Assembly (NCBI RefSeq): GCF_001704275.1
Contig: NZ_CP011533.1
Location: 6,944,001 to 7,008,000 of the forward strand
Direction: 5' to 3'
Origin: Streptomyces noursei ATCC 11455
GTDB lineage: Bacteria > Actinomycetota > Actinomycetes > Streptomycetales > Streptomycetaceae
DNA: 64,000 nt
In this document: in pieces, positions 19,562 through 27,951 of the stretch
How the letters are laid out: every line of letters starts with the position of its first letter
How positions within the stretch are numbered: position 1 is the stretch's first letter
Made by a program: the position numbers and the translations under genes
The notes under the pieces: generated by a model
Told to the model about the DNA's origin: nothing
Databases searched by the model: none
The model's input: only the letters and a program-made list of their open reading frames with translations

Positions 19562-20326
19562 ATGGCAACGCTTGAGATCCACGACCTGCACGTCTCCGTC
19601 GAGGCCGAGAACGGCCAGCGGGAGATCCTGAAGGGCGTCGACCTGACCGTGAAGCAGGGCGAGACGCACGCCATCATGGGCCCCAACGGCTCCGGCAAGT
19701 CGACCCTCGCCTACTCCCTCGCGGGTCACCCGAAGTACACGATCACCGGCGGCACCGTCACCCTCGACGGCGAGGACGTCCTGGAGATGTCCGTCGACGA
19801 GCGCGCCCGGGCCGGCGTCTTCCTCGCCATGCAGTACCCGGTCGAGGTCCCCGGCGTCTCGGTCTCCAACTTCCTGCGCACCTCCGCCACCGCCATCCGC
19901 GGCGAGGCCCCCAAGCTGCGGACGTGGGTCAAGGAGGTCAAGGAGGCCATGGAGCGTCTCCAGATGGACCCGGCGTTCGCCGAGCGCAACGTCAACGAGG
20001 GCTTCTCCGGCGGTGAGAAGAAGCGCCACGAGATCCTCCAGCTGGAGCTGCTCCAGCCGAAGATCGCGATCCTCGACGAGACCGACTCCGGTCTGGACGT
20101 CGACGCGCTGCGGATCGTCTCCGAGGGCGTCAACCGCGTCCGCGAGACGGGTCAGGTCGGCACTCTGCTGATCACCCACTACACGCGCATCCTGCGCTAC
20201 ATCAAGCCCGACCACGTCCACGTCTTCGCCAACGGCCGGATCGCCGAGTCCGGCGGCCCGGAGCTGGCGGACAAGCTGGAGGCCGAGGGCTACGAGGCAT
20301 ACGTGAAGGGTGGTACGACCGCGTGA
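19562..20326 (+). CDS. sufC: Fe-S cluster assembly ATPase SufC
   Basis: ABC-type ATPase that drives conformational change of SufB/SufD. The 254-residue product contains Walker A GPNGSGKST near residue 40, the signature FSGGEKKRHEILQ near residue 147, Walker B KIAILDETDSGLDVDAL near residue 165, and the switch His in LLITHYTRIL near residue 203. Its TGA stop overlaps the sufS GTG by four bases. Confidence 0.97.
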   Translation: MATLEIHDLHVSVEAENGQREILKGVDLTVKQGETHAIMGPNGSGKSTLAYSLAGHPKYTITGGTVTLDGEDVLEMSVDERARAGVFLAMQYPVEVPGVSVSNFLRTSATAIRGEAPKLRTWVKEVKEAMERLQMDPAFAERNVNEGFSGGEKKRHEILQLELLQPKIAILDETDSGLDVDALRIVSEGVNRVRETGQVGTLLITHYTRILRYIKPDHVHVFANGRIAESGGPELADKLEAEGYEAYVKGGTTA

Positions 20327-21579
20327 CACAGCTGCCGGGCCTCCTCGACACAGAGGCGATCCGCAAGGACTTCCCCCTTCTGGACCGTCAGGTCCACGAC
20401 GGGAAGAAGATCGTGTACCTGGACAACGCGGCGACCTCGCAGAAGCCGCGCCAGGTGCTGGACGCCCTGAGCGCCTACTACGAACGCCACAACGCCAACG
20501 TCCACCGCGGCGTGCATGTGCTCGCCGAGGAGGCCACGGCGCTGTACGAAGGCGCCCGCGACAAGGTCGCCGCCTTCATCAACGCGCCCAGCCGCGACGA
20601 GGTGATCTTCACCAAGAACGCCTCGGAGTCGCTCAACCTCGTGGCCAACATGCTGGGTTGGGCCGACGAGCCCTACCGGGTGGACCGCGAGACCGAGATC
20701 GTCATCACGGAGATGGAGCACCACTCCAACATCGTGCCGTGGCAGCTGCTCTCGCAGCGCACCGGCGCGAAGCTGAAGTGGTTCGGGCTGACCGACGACG
20801 GCCGGCTGGACCTCTCCACGATCGACGAGGTCATCACCGAGCGCACCAAGGTGGTCTCCTTCACCCTGGTGTCCAACCTCCTGGGCACGTACAACCCGGT
20901 CGAGACGATCGTCCGTCGCGCCCAGGAAGTCGGCGCGCTGGTGGTGATAGACGCCTCGCAGGCCGCACCCCACATGCCGTTGGACGTGCAGGCGCTGCAG
21001 GCGGACTTCGTGGCCTTCACCGGCCACAAGATGTGCGGCCCGACCGGAATCGGCGTGCTGTGGGGCCGCCAGGAACTGCTGGAGGACCTCCCGCCGTTCC
21101 TCGGCGGTGGCGAGATGATCGAGACCGTCTCGATGCACTCCTCCACCTACGCCCCGGCGCCGCACAAGTTCGAGGCGGGTACGCCCCCGATCGCCCAGGC
21201 CGTCGGCCTCGGCGCCGCGGTGGACTACCTGACCGCGATCGGCATGGACAGGATCGCCGCGCATGAGCACGCGATCACCGAGTACGCCGTCAAGCGGCTG
21301 CTGGAGGTCCCCGACCTGAAGATCATCGGCCCGAGCACGGCCGAGGACCGCGGGGCGACGATCTCCTTCACGCTGGGTGACATCCACCCGCACGACGTGG
21401 GCCAGGTGCTGGACGAACAGGGCATCGCGGTCCGGGTGGGACACCACTGCGCGCGCCCGGTCTGCCTGCGCTACGGAATTCCTGCGACCACGCGAGCGTC
21501 GTTCTATCTGTACTCCACCCCGGCCGAGGTCGACGCCCTGGTCGAGGGCCTGGAGTACGTGCGCAACTTCTTCGGTTAA
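20323..21579 (+). CDS. sufS: Cysteine desulfurase SufS
   Basis: PLP-dependent enzyme that takes sulfur from cysteine and passes it to SufU. A 418-residue class V aminotransferase-fold protein of the group II (SufS/CsdA) type. The PLP lysine is in TGHKMCGPTGIGVLWG near residue 230, the ENAxxSLNLVA segment (KNASESLNLVA) near residue 96, the EMEHHSN loop near residue 127, and the catalytic cysteine in GHHCARPVC near residue 376. GTG start at 20323. Confidence 0.96.
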   Translation: MTQLPGLLDTEAIRKDFPLLDRQVHDGKKIVYLDNAATSQKPRQVLDALSAYYERHNANVHRGVHVLAEEATALYEGARDKVAAFINAPSRDEVIFTKNASESLNLVANMLGWADEPYRVDRETEIVITEMEHHSNIVPWQLLSQRTGAKLKWFGLTDDGRLDLSTIDEVITERTKVVSFTLVSNLLGTYNPVETIVRRAQEVGALVVIDASQAAPHMPLDVQALQADFVAFTGHKMCGPTGIGVLWGRQELLEDLPPFLGGGEMIETVSMHSSTYAPAPHKFEAGTPPIAQAVGLGAAVDYLTAIGMDRIAAHEHAITEYAVKRLLEVPDLKIIGPSTAEDRGATISFTLGDIHPHDVGQVLDEQGIAVRVGHHCARPVCLRYGIPATTRASFYLYSTPAEVDALVEGLEYVRNFFG

Positions 21580-21630
21580 CGAACACCGCGGTTACGAGCA
21601 CAGCGGATGAGGACGAGGACTGACTGAGTC

Positions 21631-22089
21631 GTGAAGCTGGATTCCATGTACCAGGACGTCATCCTGGACCACTACAAGCACCCCCATGGGCGCGGTCTTC
21701 GGGACGGCGACGCCGAGGTGCACCACGTCAACCCCACGTGCGGCGACGAGATCACCCTGCGCGTGAAGTACGACGGCACGACGATCGAGGACGTGTCCTA
21801 CGAGGGCCAGGGCTGCTCCATCAGCCAGGCCAGCGCGTCGGTGCTCAACGACCTCCTGGTCGGCAAGGAGCTCGGCGAGGCGCAGCGGATCCAGGAGACC
21901 TTCCTTGAACTGATGCAGTCCAAGGGCCAGGTGGAACCGGACGACGCCATGGAGGAGGTGCTGGAGGACGCGGTGGCGTTCGCCGGCGTCTCCAAGTACC
22001 CGGCGCGCGTGAAGTGCGCCCTGCTCAGCTGGATGGCCTGGAAGGACGCCACGGCCAAGGCCCTTTCCCAGGAGGCGAAGACCGCATGA
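21631..22089 (+). CDS. sufU: SufU, sulfur-accepting zinc protein
   Basis: A 152-residue IscU-like protein that receives persulfide sulfur from SufS. Three conserved cysteines appear in NPTCGDEI (about residue 35), GQGCSISQASASV (about residue 64) and RVKCALLSW (about residue 129), the zinc/sulfur ligands of SufU. The region between the second and third cysteines has the insertion that separates SufU from IscU. GTG start, 51 bases after sufS; the stop overlaps the next ATG. Confidence 0.95.
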   Translation: MKLDSMYQDVILDHYKHPHGRGLRDGDAEVHHVNPTCGDEITLRVKYDGTTIEDVSYEGQGCSISQASASVLNDLLVGKELGEAQRIQETFLELMQSKGQVEPDDAMEEVLEDAVAFAGVSKYPARVKCALLSWMAWKDATAKALSQEAKTA

Positions 22090-22421
22090 CCGACACCCCG
22101 ACCACCACCAAGCCGGCCTCGGAGGAAGAGGTCCGCGAGGCGCTGTACGACGTCGTCGACCCGGAGCTGGGCATCGACGTCGTCAACCTCGGGCTGATCT
22201 ACGGCATCCACATCGACGACGCCAACATCGCGACCATCGACATGACGCTGACCTCGGCGGCCTGCCCGCTGACCGACGTCATCGAGGACCAGGCGAAGTC
22301 GGCGACGGACGGCATCGTCAACGAGCTGAAGATCAACTGGGTCTGGATGCCGCCGTGGGGACCGGACAAGATCACCGACGACGGCCGCGAACAGCTGCGT
22401 GCGCTGGGGTTCAACGTCTGA
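22086..22421 (+). CDS. MIP18/DUF59-family Fe-S assembly factor (SufT-like)
   Basis: A 111-residue protein of the MIP18 (DUF59) family, which assists maturation of Fe-S proteins. VVDPELGIDVVNLGLIYG (residues 23-40) is the family's start signature, and MTLTSAACPLTDVI (about residues 55-68) contains its conserved Cys. The ATG overlaps the sufU stop by four bases. It is the last gene of the suf operon and is followed by a long hairpin. Confidence 0.93.
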   Translation: MTDTPTTTKPASEEEVREALYDVVDPELGIDVVNLGLIYGIHIDDANIATIDMTLTSAACPLTDVIEDQAKSATDGIVNELKINWVWMPPWGPDKITDDGREQLRALGFNV

Positions 22422-22454
22422 GCTTCGCTCCGCGGCACTGCCGCACGGTCTTCG

Positions 22455-22492
22455 ACGGCCGTGTCCACCGGTTCTCCGGCGGGCACGGCCGT
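22455..22492 (+). terminator. Terminator of the suf operon
   Basis: Nine-base perfect arms (22455-22463 and 22484-22492). The 20-base interior pairs further (CCACCGG with CCGGCGG, one mismatch, TTCT loop), giving one long hairpin 34 bases after the last suf gene. Confidence 0.75.
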
Positions 22493-22525
22493 TGTCGTCG
22501 TTCCGGGCGGGCCGGCGGTCGTTGT

Positions 22526-22559
22526 GTACGCCCGTACGCATCGCTGTGTACGCTCGTAC
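22526..22559. promoter_or_regulatory. Twin palindromic operators upstream of the SMR-TetR pair
   Basis: Two palindromes, GTACG-CC-CGTAC at 22526-22537 and GTACG-CT-CGTAC at 22548-22559, lie exactly 22 bases apart (two helical turns). The second covers a TACGCT -10 hexamer (22549-22554) and ends two bases before the ATG at 22562. They are the natural targets of the TetR-family protein encoded in the same two-gene operon. Confidence 0.7.
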
Positions 22560-22561
22560 GC

Positions 22562-22882
22562 ATGGCCTATGCGACGCTCGCCGGCGCGATCCTCTCCGAG
22601 ATCCTCGCGACCACATCGATGAAGTACAGCCACGGCTTCAGCAGGCTGTGGCCCTCGCTCGGCACCGCGGTCGGCTATGTGGTCGCCTTCGCGCTGCTGG
22701 CCCGGACGCTGAAGTCGATGAGCGTCGGGACCGCGTACGCGATCTGGTCCGGGGCCGGCACCGCGGTGATCGCCGCGATCGGCATGGTCTTCCTGGGCGA
22801 GAGCACCAGCACGCTCAAGATCCTCGGGGTGCTGCTGGTGATCGCCGGCGTGGTGGTGCTCAACCTCGACGGTGCGCACTGA
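22562..22882 (+). CDS. Small multidrug resistance (SMR/EmrE-type) transporter
   Basis: A 106-residue membrane protein with four hydrophobic spans. The conserved membrane Glu (residue 13, in AILSEILATTSMK) lies in span 1, and YAIWSGAGTAVIA forms span 3, as in EmrE/QacE-type pumps. It would export lipophilic cations in exchange for protons. TACGCT with seven bases to the ATG suggests a leaderless transcript. The stop TGA overlaps the regulator's ATG, so pump and regulator are co-translated. Confidence 0.93.
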   Translation: MAYATLAGAILSEILATTSMKYSHGFSRLWPSLGTAVGYVVAFALLARTLKSMSVGTAYAIWSGAGTAVIAAIGMVFLGESTSTLKILGVLLVIAGVVVLNLDGAH

Positions 22883-23430
22883 TGGCCCGGCGCTACGACC
22901 CGGACCGGCGGCAGCGGATCATCGACGCGGCGCTCGCGGTGGTCCGGGAGCGGGGGATCGCCGGGCTCAGCCACCGCGCGGTGGCCGCCGCCGCGGACGT
23001 CCCGCTGGGCTCCACGACGTACCACTTCGCGACCCTCGACGATCTGCTGGTCGCCGCGCTGCGGCAGTCCAACGGCCGGTGGCTGGCGGACTTCGCGCGC
23101 TGGGTGGACGGCATCGACCTCGCGGTGCCGCTCGCCGACGAGGTGGCCCGACTGGTCGGCGAGACCCTCGCCGGGGACCGCTCGCGGGTGGAGCTGGAGT
23201 ACGACCTGTATCTGGCCGCGCTGCGGCACGAGGCGGTGCGGCCGATCGCCGCCGAGTGCCTGGACGAGATGGAGACGCTGCTGGCCCGGCGGATCGGCGA
23301 CCGGGCCACCGCGCGTGCGGTGGTGGCCTTCACCGACGGGCTGCTGCTCCAGCACCTGCTCACCGACCGACCCTTCCAACCGGCCGTGGTGCGCGAGGGG
23401 TTGGCGGGGGTGCTGGGCGCCTCCGGCTGA
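22882..23430 (+). CDS. TetR-family transcriptional regulator of the SMR pump
   Basis: A 182-residue regulator with an N-terminal helix-turn-helix (residues about 8-55: RRQRIIDAALAVVRERG, LSHRAVAAAADVPLGSTTYHF) and a C-terminal all-helical ligand domain. YHF at the end of the recognition helix region is typical of TetR proteins. It overlaps the SMR gene by one base (TGATG). It probably represses the operon through the twin GTACG-N2-CGTAC palindromes, with a pump substrate as inducer; this is inferred from arrangement. Confidence 0.9.
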   Translation: MARRYDPDRRQRIIDAALAVVRERGIAGLSHRAVAAAADVPLGSTTYHFATLDDLLVAALRQSNGRWLADFARWVDGIDLAVPLADEVARLVGETLAGDRSRVELEYDLYLAALRHEAVRPIAAECLDEMETLLARRIGDRATARAVVAFTDGLLLQHLLTDRPFQPAVVREGLAGVLGASG

Positions 23431-23466
23431 CCGGCGGCGACGCCTGGGCGACGGCCGGGCGACTGG

Positions 23467-23522
23467 TGCGACCGTACGAGAGGGGAGGTGCCGGCGGGCC
23501 GCCGGGATCGTGCGACCGTACG
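23467..23522. repeat. Two copies of TGCGACCGTACG, 44 bases apart, upstream of dapD
   Basis: Identical 12-base sequences at 23467-23478 and 23511-23522. The spacing is twice the 22-base period of the SMR operators and each contains a CGTACG core, so they may be weaker sites for the same TetR protein or a dapD control element. Confidence 0.4.
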
Positions 23523-23572
23523 GGTCGGGACCGATCGCTGAGACCGGTTCGCCTCCGCGGGCCGGCTCCGGT

Positions 23573-23578
23573 TAGGTT
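23573..23578 (+). promoter_or_regulatory. -10 element TAGGTT of dapD, leaderless start
   Basis: TAGGTT is followed by six bases and the dapD ATG at 23585, with no Shine-Dalgarno sequence. Confidence 0.5.
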
Positions 23579-23584
23579 TCCAGC

Positions 23585-24574
23585 ATGACCGATGCTGCAA
23601 CTCTTCGTACGACCGGCGCCGTCGCCGCCGGGCTCGCCACCGTCGCCTCCGACGGCACCGTTCTCGACACCTGGTTCCCCGCGCCCCAGCTGGTCGACGC
23701 GCCCGGCCCGGCCGGCACCGAGCAGCTGGCGGACGACCGCGCCGCCGAGCTGCTGGGCGACGCCGTCCGCAAGGCCGTCGGCCCCGACCCGGTCCGCGGC
23801 GTGGAGGTCGTGGCCGTCCGCACGGTCATCGCTTCACTGGACGACAAGCCGCTGGACGCGCACGACGTCTACCTGCGGCTGCACCTCCTCAGCCACCGCC
23901 TGGTCAAGCCGCACGGCCAGAGCCTGGAGGGCATGTTCGGCCTGCTGGCCAACGTCGCCTGGACCTCGCTCGGCCCGGTGCCCGTCGACCAGCTGGAGAC
24001 GGCCCGGCTGAACGCCCGCGCCGAGGGCCTGCACCTCCAGGTCACCAGCGTCGACAAGTTCCCGCGGATGACCGACTACGTGGCGCCCGCCGGCGTCCGG
24101 ATCGCCGACGCCGACCGGGTGCGGCTGGGCGCCCACCTCGCGGCCGGCACCACCGTCATGCACGAGGGCTTCGTCAACTTCAACGCCGGCACGCTGGGCA
24201 CCTCCATGATCGAGGGCCGGATCAGCGCCGGCGTGGTGATCGGCGACGGCAGCGACATCGGCGGCGGCGCCTCCACGATGGGCACCCTCTCCGGCGGCGG
24301 CAAGCAGATCATCTCGATCGGCGAGCGCTGCCTGCTCGGCGCCGAGTCCGGCATCGGCATCGCGCTGGGCGACGAGTGCGTGGTCGAGGCCGGCCTGTAC
24401 GTGACCGCGGGCACCCGGGTCACGCTGCCCGACGGTCAGATCGTCAAGGCGCTGGAGCTGTCCGGTGCCGACAACATCCTCTTCCGCCGGAACTCCACCA
24501 CCGGCACCGTCGAGGCCCGCCCGAACAAGGCGGTCTGGGGCGGTCTGAACGAGATCCTGCACAGCCACAACTGA
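23585..24574 (+). CDS. dapD: Tetrahydrodipicolinate N-succinyltransferase
   Basis: Succinylates tetrahydrodipicolinate in the diaminopimelate/lysine pathway. The 329-residue protein is the long actinobacterial DapD. The N-terminal half is helical; from about residue 170 the left-handed beta-helix of hexapeptide repeats runs through [54 protein letters not shown] and [14 protein letters not shown]. The protein should be a cytoplasmic trimer using succinyl-CoA. The gene stands alone behind a leaderless promoter. Confidence 0.95.
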   Translation: MTDAATLRTTGAVAAGLATVASDGTVLDTWFPAPQLVDAPGPAGTEQLADDRAAELLGDAVRKAVGPDPVRGVEVVAVRTVIASLDDKPLDAHDVYLRLHLLSHRLVKPHGQSLEGMFGLLANVAWTSLGPVPVDQLETARLNARAEGLHLQVTSVDKFPRMTDYVAPAGVRIADADRVRLGAHLAAGTTVMHEGFVNFNAGTLGTSMIEGRISAGVVIGDGSDIGGGASTMGTLSGGGKQIISIGERCLLGAESGIGIALGDECVVEAGLYVTAGTRVTLPDGQIVKALELSGADNILFRRNSTTGTVEARPNKAVWGGLNEILHSHN

Positions 24575-24671
24575 CCGGGCACGCCTGCGCAGTTGCCGCC
24601 CCGGGCCCACCGGCCCGGGGCGCGCGCATGCCGGGCGCCGGACGGACGGCGGGACTTGGCGGACAGGACCT

Positions 24672-24677
24672 TAGGGT
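24672..24677 (+). promoter_or_regulatory. -10 element TAGGGT, leaderless start of the EI24 gene
   Basis: TAGGGT with six bases (gggccc) to the ATG at 24684 and no other ribosome-binding signal. Confidence 0.5.
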
Positions 24678-24683
24678 GGGCCC

Positions 24684-25490
24684 ATGCGTGATCTGGTAGC
24701 AGGGATGCGGTATCTGGGGCGGGGCATGCGCTGGACGGCGCAGCACGGCCGGTGGTGGGGGTTCGGGCTGATTCCCGCACTGGTCGCACTGGCGCTGTAC
24801 GCGGGGGCGCTCACCGGGCTGGCCCTGTGGTCCGGCGACCTCGCCGCCTGGGCGACCCCGTTCGCCGACGGCTGGGGCTCCCCGTGGCAGGGGCTGCTGC
24901 GGGGGTTGTTCGTGGCGCTGCTGCTGGCCGGCGGGCTGATGCTGTCGGTGCTGACGTTCACCGCCGTCACCCTGCTGATCGGCGACCCCTTCTACGAGTC
25001 GCTGTCGGAGCAGGTCGAGCGCAGCGAGGGCCACTGCCCGCCCGGCCCGGACCGTCCGCTGTGGCGGGAGATCGGCGTCGCGGTGCGGGAGATGATCCCG
25101 GTGCTGCTGCGGGCCGCCGGGTTCGGGGTGCTGTTCTTCGTCCTGGGCTTCCTGCCGGTCGTCGGGCAGACCGTCGTCCCGGCCGTCGGCTTCTGCGTCT
25201 CCGGCTTCTTCCTCGCCGTGGAGCTGACCACGGTGGCGATGCAGCGCCGGGAGGTGCCGGTGCGCGAGCGGCTGCGGCTGCTGCGCGGCCGGCTGGGCCT
25301 GGCGGTCGGCTTCGGGACGCCGCTGGTGCTGCTGTTCCTGATCCCGTTCGTGGCGGTGCTGCTGATGCCGGGCGCGGTGGCCGGGGCCACCCTGCTGGTG
25401 CGGGACCTGGTGCCCGCCGGTCCGGACGCCGGGCCGGCGGTCGCGGACGGGGACGAGACCGAGGGACGGGCGGTGCCCGCCGCCTGGTGA
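24684..25490 (+). CDS. EI24/CysZ-like domain membrane protein
   Basis: A 268-residue integral membrane protein. It starts with a short amphipathic stretch (RDLVAGMRYLGRGMRW), then spans near residues 30-50, 75-100, 135-160, 165-180 and 215-245. The segment LIGDPFYESLSEQVE between spans is the typical mark of the EI24 (CysZ-like) family. CysZ relatives move sulfate, but here the substrate is unknown and no sulfur-assimilation gene is adjacent. A strong terminator follows. Confidence 0.85.
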   Translation: MRDLVAGMRYLGRGMRWTAQHGRWWGFGLIPALVALALYAGALTGLALWSGDLAAWATPFADGWGSPWQGLLRGLFVALLLAGGLMLSVLTFTAVTLLIGDPFYESLSEQVERSEGHCPPGPDRPLWREIGVAVREMIPVLLRAAGFGVLFFVLGFLPVVGQTVVPAVGFCVSGFFLAVELTTVAMQRREVPVRERLRLLRGRLGLAVGFGTPLVLLFLIPFVAVLLMPGAVAGATLLVRDLVPAGPDAGPAVADGDETEGRAVPAAW

Positions 25491-25520
25491 CCGCGCCCCA
25501 CGGGCGCCCGGAACGACGGA

Positions 25521-25554
25521 AGCGGCCGCCGCACCGGTGAGTGCGGCGGCCGCT
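25521..25554 (+). terminator. Terminator after the EI24 gene
   Basis: Perfect 14-base arms (25521-25534 and 25541-25554) with a six-base loop, 30 bases after the stop. The arm sequence is nearly the same as the terminator at 44191. Confidence 0.85.
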
Positions 25555-25576
25555 CGGGCGTACTGCCCTACCCGCG

Positions 25577-25717
25577 TCAGTCAGCCTTGCGCGACCGCGG
25601 CTTCAGGTCCTGGGTGCGCTCTGCTGCGGACTCCTCCGACCGCGGCCGGTGCTGGTCGGAGCGCCGCTCGGCGGCCCGGTCCTGCTTGCCCGACTTACGG
25701 TTCTGCGACTTCGGCAT
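25577..25717 (-). CDS. Small basic hydrophilic protein (46 residues)
   Basis: A short frame encodes MPKSQNRKSGKQDRAAERR and continues Ser/Glu/Arg-rich to KPRSRKAD. It has no hydrophobic segment and is very rich in charged residues, so it is probably disordered or nucleic-acid binding. GGGAG lies about five bases before the ATG at 25717; the adjacent ATG at 25720 is too close to it. I recall similar short basic proteins in other streptomycetes but know of no function. Confidence 0.6.
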   Translation of the reverse strand: MPKSQNRKSGKQDRAAERRSDQHRPRSEESAAERTQDLKPRSRKAD

Positions 25718-25856
25718 CATGACTCCCTTTGTCTCGCCGAAAATGGTGCTTACCAGCCCAGTACCGCACCCCCGGGCGCGATCGGCCCCCGGAGGTGGGC
25801 TGGTGGAGTGACGAGACGGTCACCCCGGGTGAGGCGAGGGGCAGGGGTGTCGGGCG

Positions 25857-27731
25857 TCAGGGCTTGATCCGCAGCACCTGCGGGTCGTGGTCGCTGGTCT
25901 GGTCCGCGTACTCGGCGTTGATGTGCACGATGTCGTAGTCGGTCCGGGTCAGTGCCCGGCTGGTGAGCAGGTGGTCCAGCACCTGCGAGTTGCCCTGGTA
26001 GACGTAGCTGTAGCGCTCGGCGACCGGCAGTCTGGTGACCTGGTCGGTGAGCACGCCGCCGCCGGTGAGGGTCTTCAACGCCGGTGAGAACTGGTAGTCG
26101 TTGAGGTCGCCGGCCACCACCACGTCGGCCTTCGGGTCCTTGGCCAGGAGCTCCTTGACGAAGCCGTTGACCAGCTTCGCCTGGGCGGTGCGCTGGGTCT
26201 CCGAGGACCGGGCCGGCGGTTGGAAGCGGCTGTCCAGGCCCTGGTCGCCGCCCTTGGAGTTGAAGTGGTTGGCGATCACGAAGACCCGGCGGTCGGGCTT
26301 GCCGCGCAGCGCGAACTCGCCGACCAGCGGCTTGCGGCTGGACTTCCACGCCGCGTCGGCCGGTGCGATCCGGCCCGGCGACGCCGAAAGCCCGGCCCGG
26401 CCGTGGTCGTCGACGACCTCGACCGGCGTGGTCGCGTCGCCGCCCTTGACGTCCGTGAACGCCACCCGCTGCGGGTTGAAGAGGAACGCCACCCGGATGT
26501 TGCCGCCCGGCTGGCCGCCGTCCTGGTCGTTCTGCGGGTCGATGGACCGCCACGCGTACGCCGGGCCGCCGGCCGCCTTGACGGCGTCGGTGAGCTTCTT
26601 GAGGGTGGCGCCGGCGGTGACCGTCCCGTCGTCCTTGGCGCCGCTGTCGTCCTGGACCTCCTCCAGGGCGACGACGTCCGGCGCTGCGAGGTTGTGCACC
26701 AGCCCCTTCGCCAGCCGGTCGAACTTGGACCGCGGGTTGTCCGGCGCGAGGTTCTCGACGTTGTACGTGGCCACCGCCAGCTCGCCGGCCGCCTGCTTGC
26801 GGGTGACCTCGGGCGCCGGGGTGTGGGCGGCGAGCGTGCCCAGTTCGGTGGCCTGGACGGTGTAGCCGCCGAAGTTGTCGTAGTCCAGCGGGCCGGCGGT
26901 GGTGCCGGTCAGCCGGTCGCCGACGTTGGCCACCGGGAAGGGCCGCCCTTCAGGGGCGCGAAGCTCCGATGGAGCCGGCGCTTGCGCCGGGGGGATCAGC
27001 GACTGGACCTTGATCCGGCCGCCGTTGGGGTCGGCGTAGGAGCCGTAGAGGGTGCCGCCGCGGGCGGTGCGGTGGTGGTCGGGGGTGGCGGTCGCCCACA
27101 GCTCGTGGTGGGTGTTGGTGGGGCCGACGACCCGGGCGTCGGAGAGCGCGACCCGCATGCCCTCCAGCGACTCCAGGCGGTCCAGGGCGTACTTGGCGGG
27201 CCGCAGGGTGAGCGCCTCGATGCTCTTGCCGCCCGCTCGGGGCGCGTAGGCCGCCGGAATCGTGGACGCGTCGAGCTTGACCGGGGCCGGCAGCGGCTGC
27301 TTGCCGGCGCCGACCGTCCAGGTGGCGTCGGTGATCTCGGTGACGGACTGGCCGCCGGCGTCCTTGCCGCCCGGGTAGTACTCGCTGACCGTGCCGCTGA
27401 AGGTGAGCGCGTCGCCGACCGCGACCGCGGGCGTCTCCTTGCCGGTGAAGACGAAGACCGCCTCGCTGGTCGCCGGGTCGTTGTCCGGGTGCGGGTCCTG
27501 TACCCAGAAGCCGCGGGACGAGCCGAACGCCCGGACCGCGGTCACGATGCCGGGCACGTCGCCGACCTGCTTCCCGGCCAGCGGGGATATCCGGGTCCTG
27601 CCTTGTATGTCGTGGATCCGGGTGCCGGCCGCCGAAGCGGACTGCACGCTGAGCAGTCCGCCGGCGAGGGCGGCACAGGCGGCCACCGCACTGAGGGCGA
27701 CCGGCCTGCGGAGCGTACGACGGGATGGCAT
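25857..27731 (-). CDS. Secreted endonuclease/exonuclease/phosphatase-family nuclease
   Basis: A 624-residue secreted protein. The signal peptide (MPSRRTLRRPVALSAVAAC to about ASA at residue 34) is clear. Residues about 35-330 form the OB/LTD-like N-terminal region found in secreted extracellular nucleases (DIQGRTRISPLAGKQV, GFWVQDP). Residues about 335-624 form the EEP catalytic domain: VATYNVENL, ALEEVQDDSG, NHFNSKGGDQ, VVAGDLNDYQFSPAL and TSDHDPQVLRI carry the metal and catalytic His/Asp/Asn residues. GGAGG lies five bases before the ATG at 27731. It probably degrades external DNA or RNA for phosphate or nucleotides. Confidence 0.9.
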   Translation of the reverse strand: MPSRRTLRRPVALSAVAACAALAGGLLSVQSASAAGTRIHDIQGRTRISPLAGKQVGDVPGIVTAVRAFGSSRGFWVQDPHPDNDPATSEAVFVFTGKETPAVAVGDALTFSGTVSEYYPGGKDAGGQSVTEITDATWTVGAGKQPLPAPVKLDASTIPAAYAPRAGGKSIEALTLRPAKYALDRLESLEGMRVALSDARVVGPTNTHHELWATATPDHHRTARGGTLYGSYADPNGGRIKVQSLIPPAQAPAPSELRAPEGRPFPVANVGDRLTGTTAGPLDYDNFGGYTVQATELGTLAAHTPAPEVTRKQAAGELAVATYNVENLAPDNPRSKFDRLAKGLVHNLAAPDVVALEEVQDDSGAKDDGTVTAGATLKKLTDAVKAAGGPAYAWRSIDPQNDQDGGQPGGNIRVAFLFNPQRVAFTDVKGGDATTPVEVVDDHGRAGLSASPGRIAPADAAWKSSRKPLVGEFALRGKPDRRVFVIANHFNSKGGDQGLDSRFQPPARSSETQRTAQAKLVNGFVKELLAKDPKADVVVAGDLNDYQFSPALKTLTGGGVLTDQVTRLPVAERYSYVYQGNSQVLDHLLTSRALTRTDYDIVHINAEYADQTSDHDPQVLRIKP

Positions 27732-27843
27732 CCAAGCCTCCGGAGAAAAAGGGGGGTAGGGGGGTGGGAGAAGCGGCGGAGCGGGACCGACGCTCGCGCT
27801 ACGCGCGTCAATCTCTTGTGTGCGCAAGGGAGTTGTCAAGGTT

Positions 27844-27860
27844 CTCCCGGTGGACGGGAG
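27844..27860. promoter_or_regulatory. CTCCCG-N5-CGGGAG palindrome between divergent genes
   Basis: A perfect 6-5-6 inverted repeat in the 220-base gap between the secreted nuclease (minus) and the acidic hypothetical (plus), with an extra CGGGAG half-site nine bases on. It may be an operator or a leader hairpin. Nothing else in this gap stands out. Confidence 0.3.
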
Positions 27861-27951
27861 CGTACGGGAGGGTGAACCGCCCGAGATGGGGAGAATTCCG
27901 TCTACGCTTGGGCGGCGCACACGCCGACGTCCGTCCGAGGAGCTGAGCCCG

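Noticed and set aside
27820..27951. Longer start for the acidic hypothetical protein
   Set aside because: The ATG at 27952 has a good GAGGAG upstream; the extension covers the divergent promoter region.
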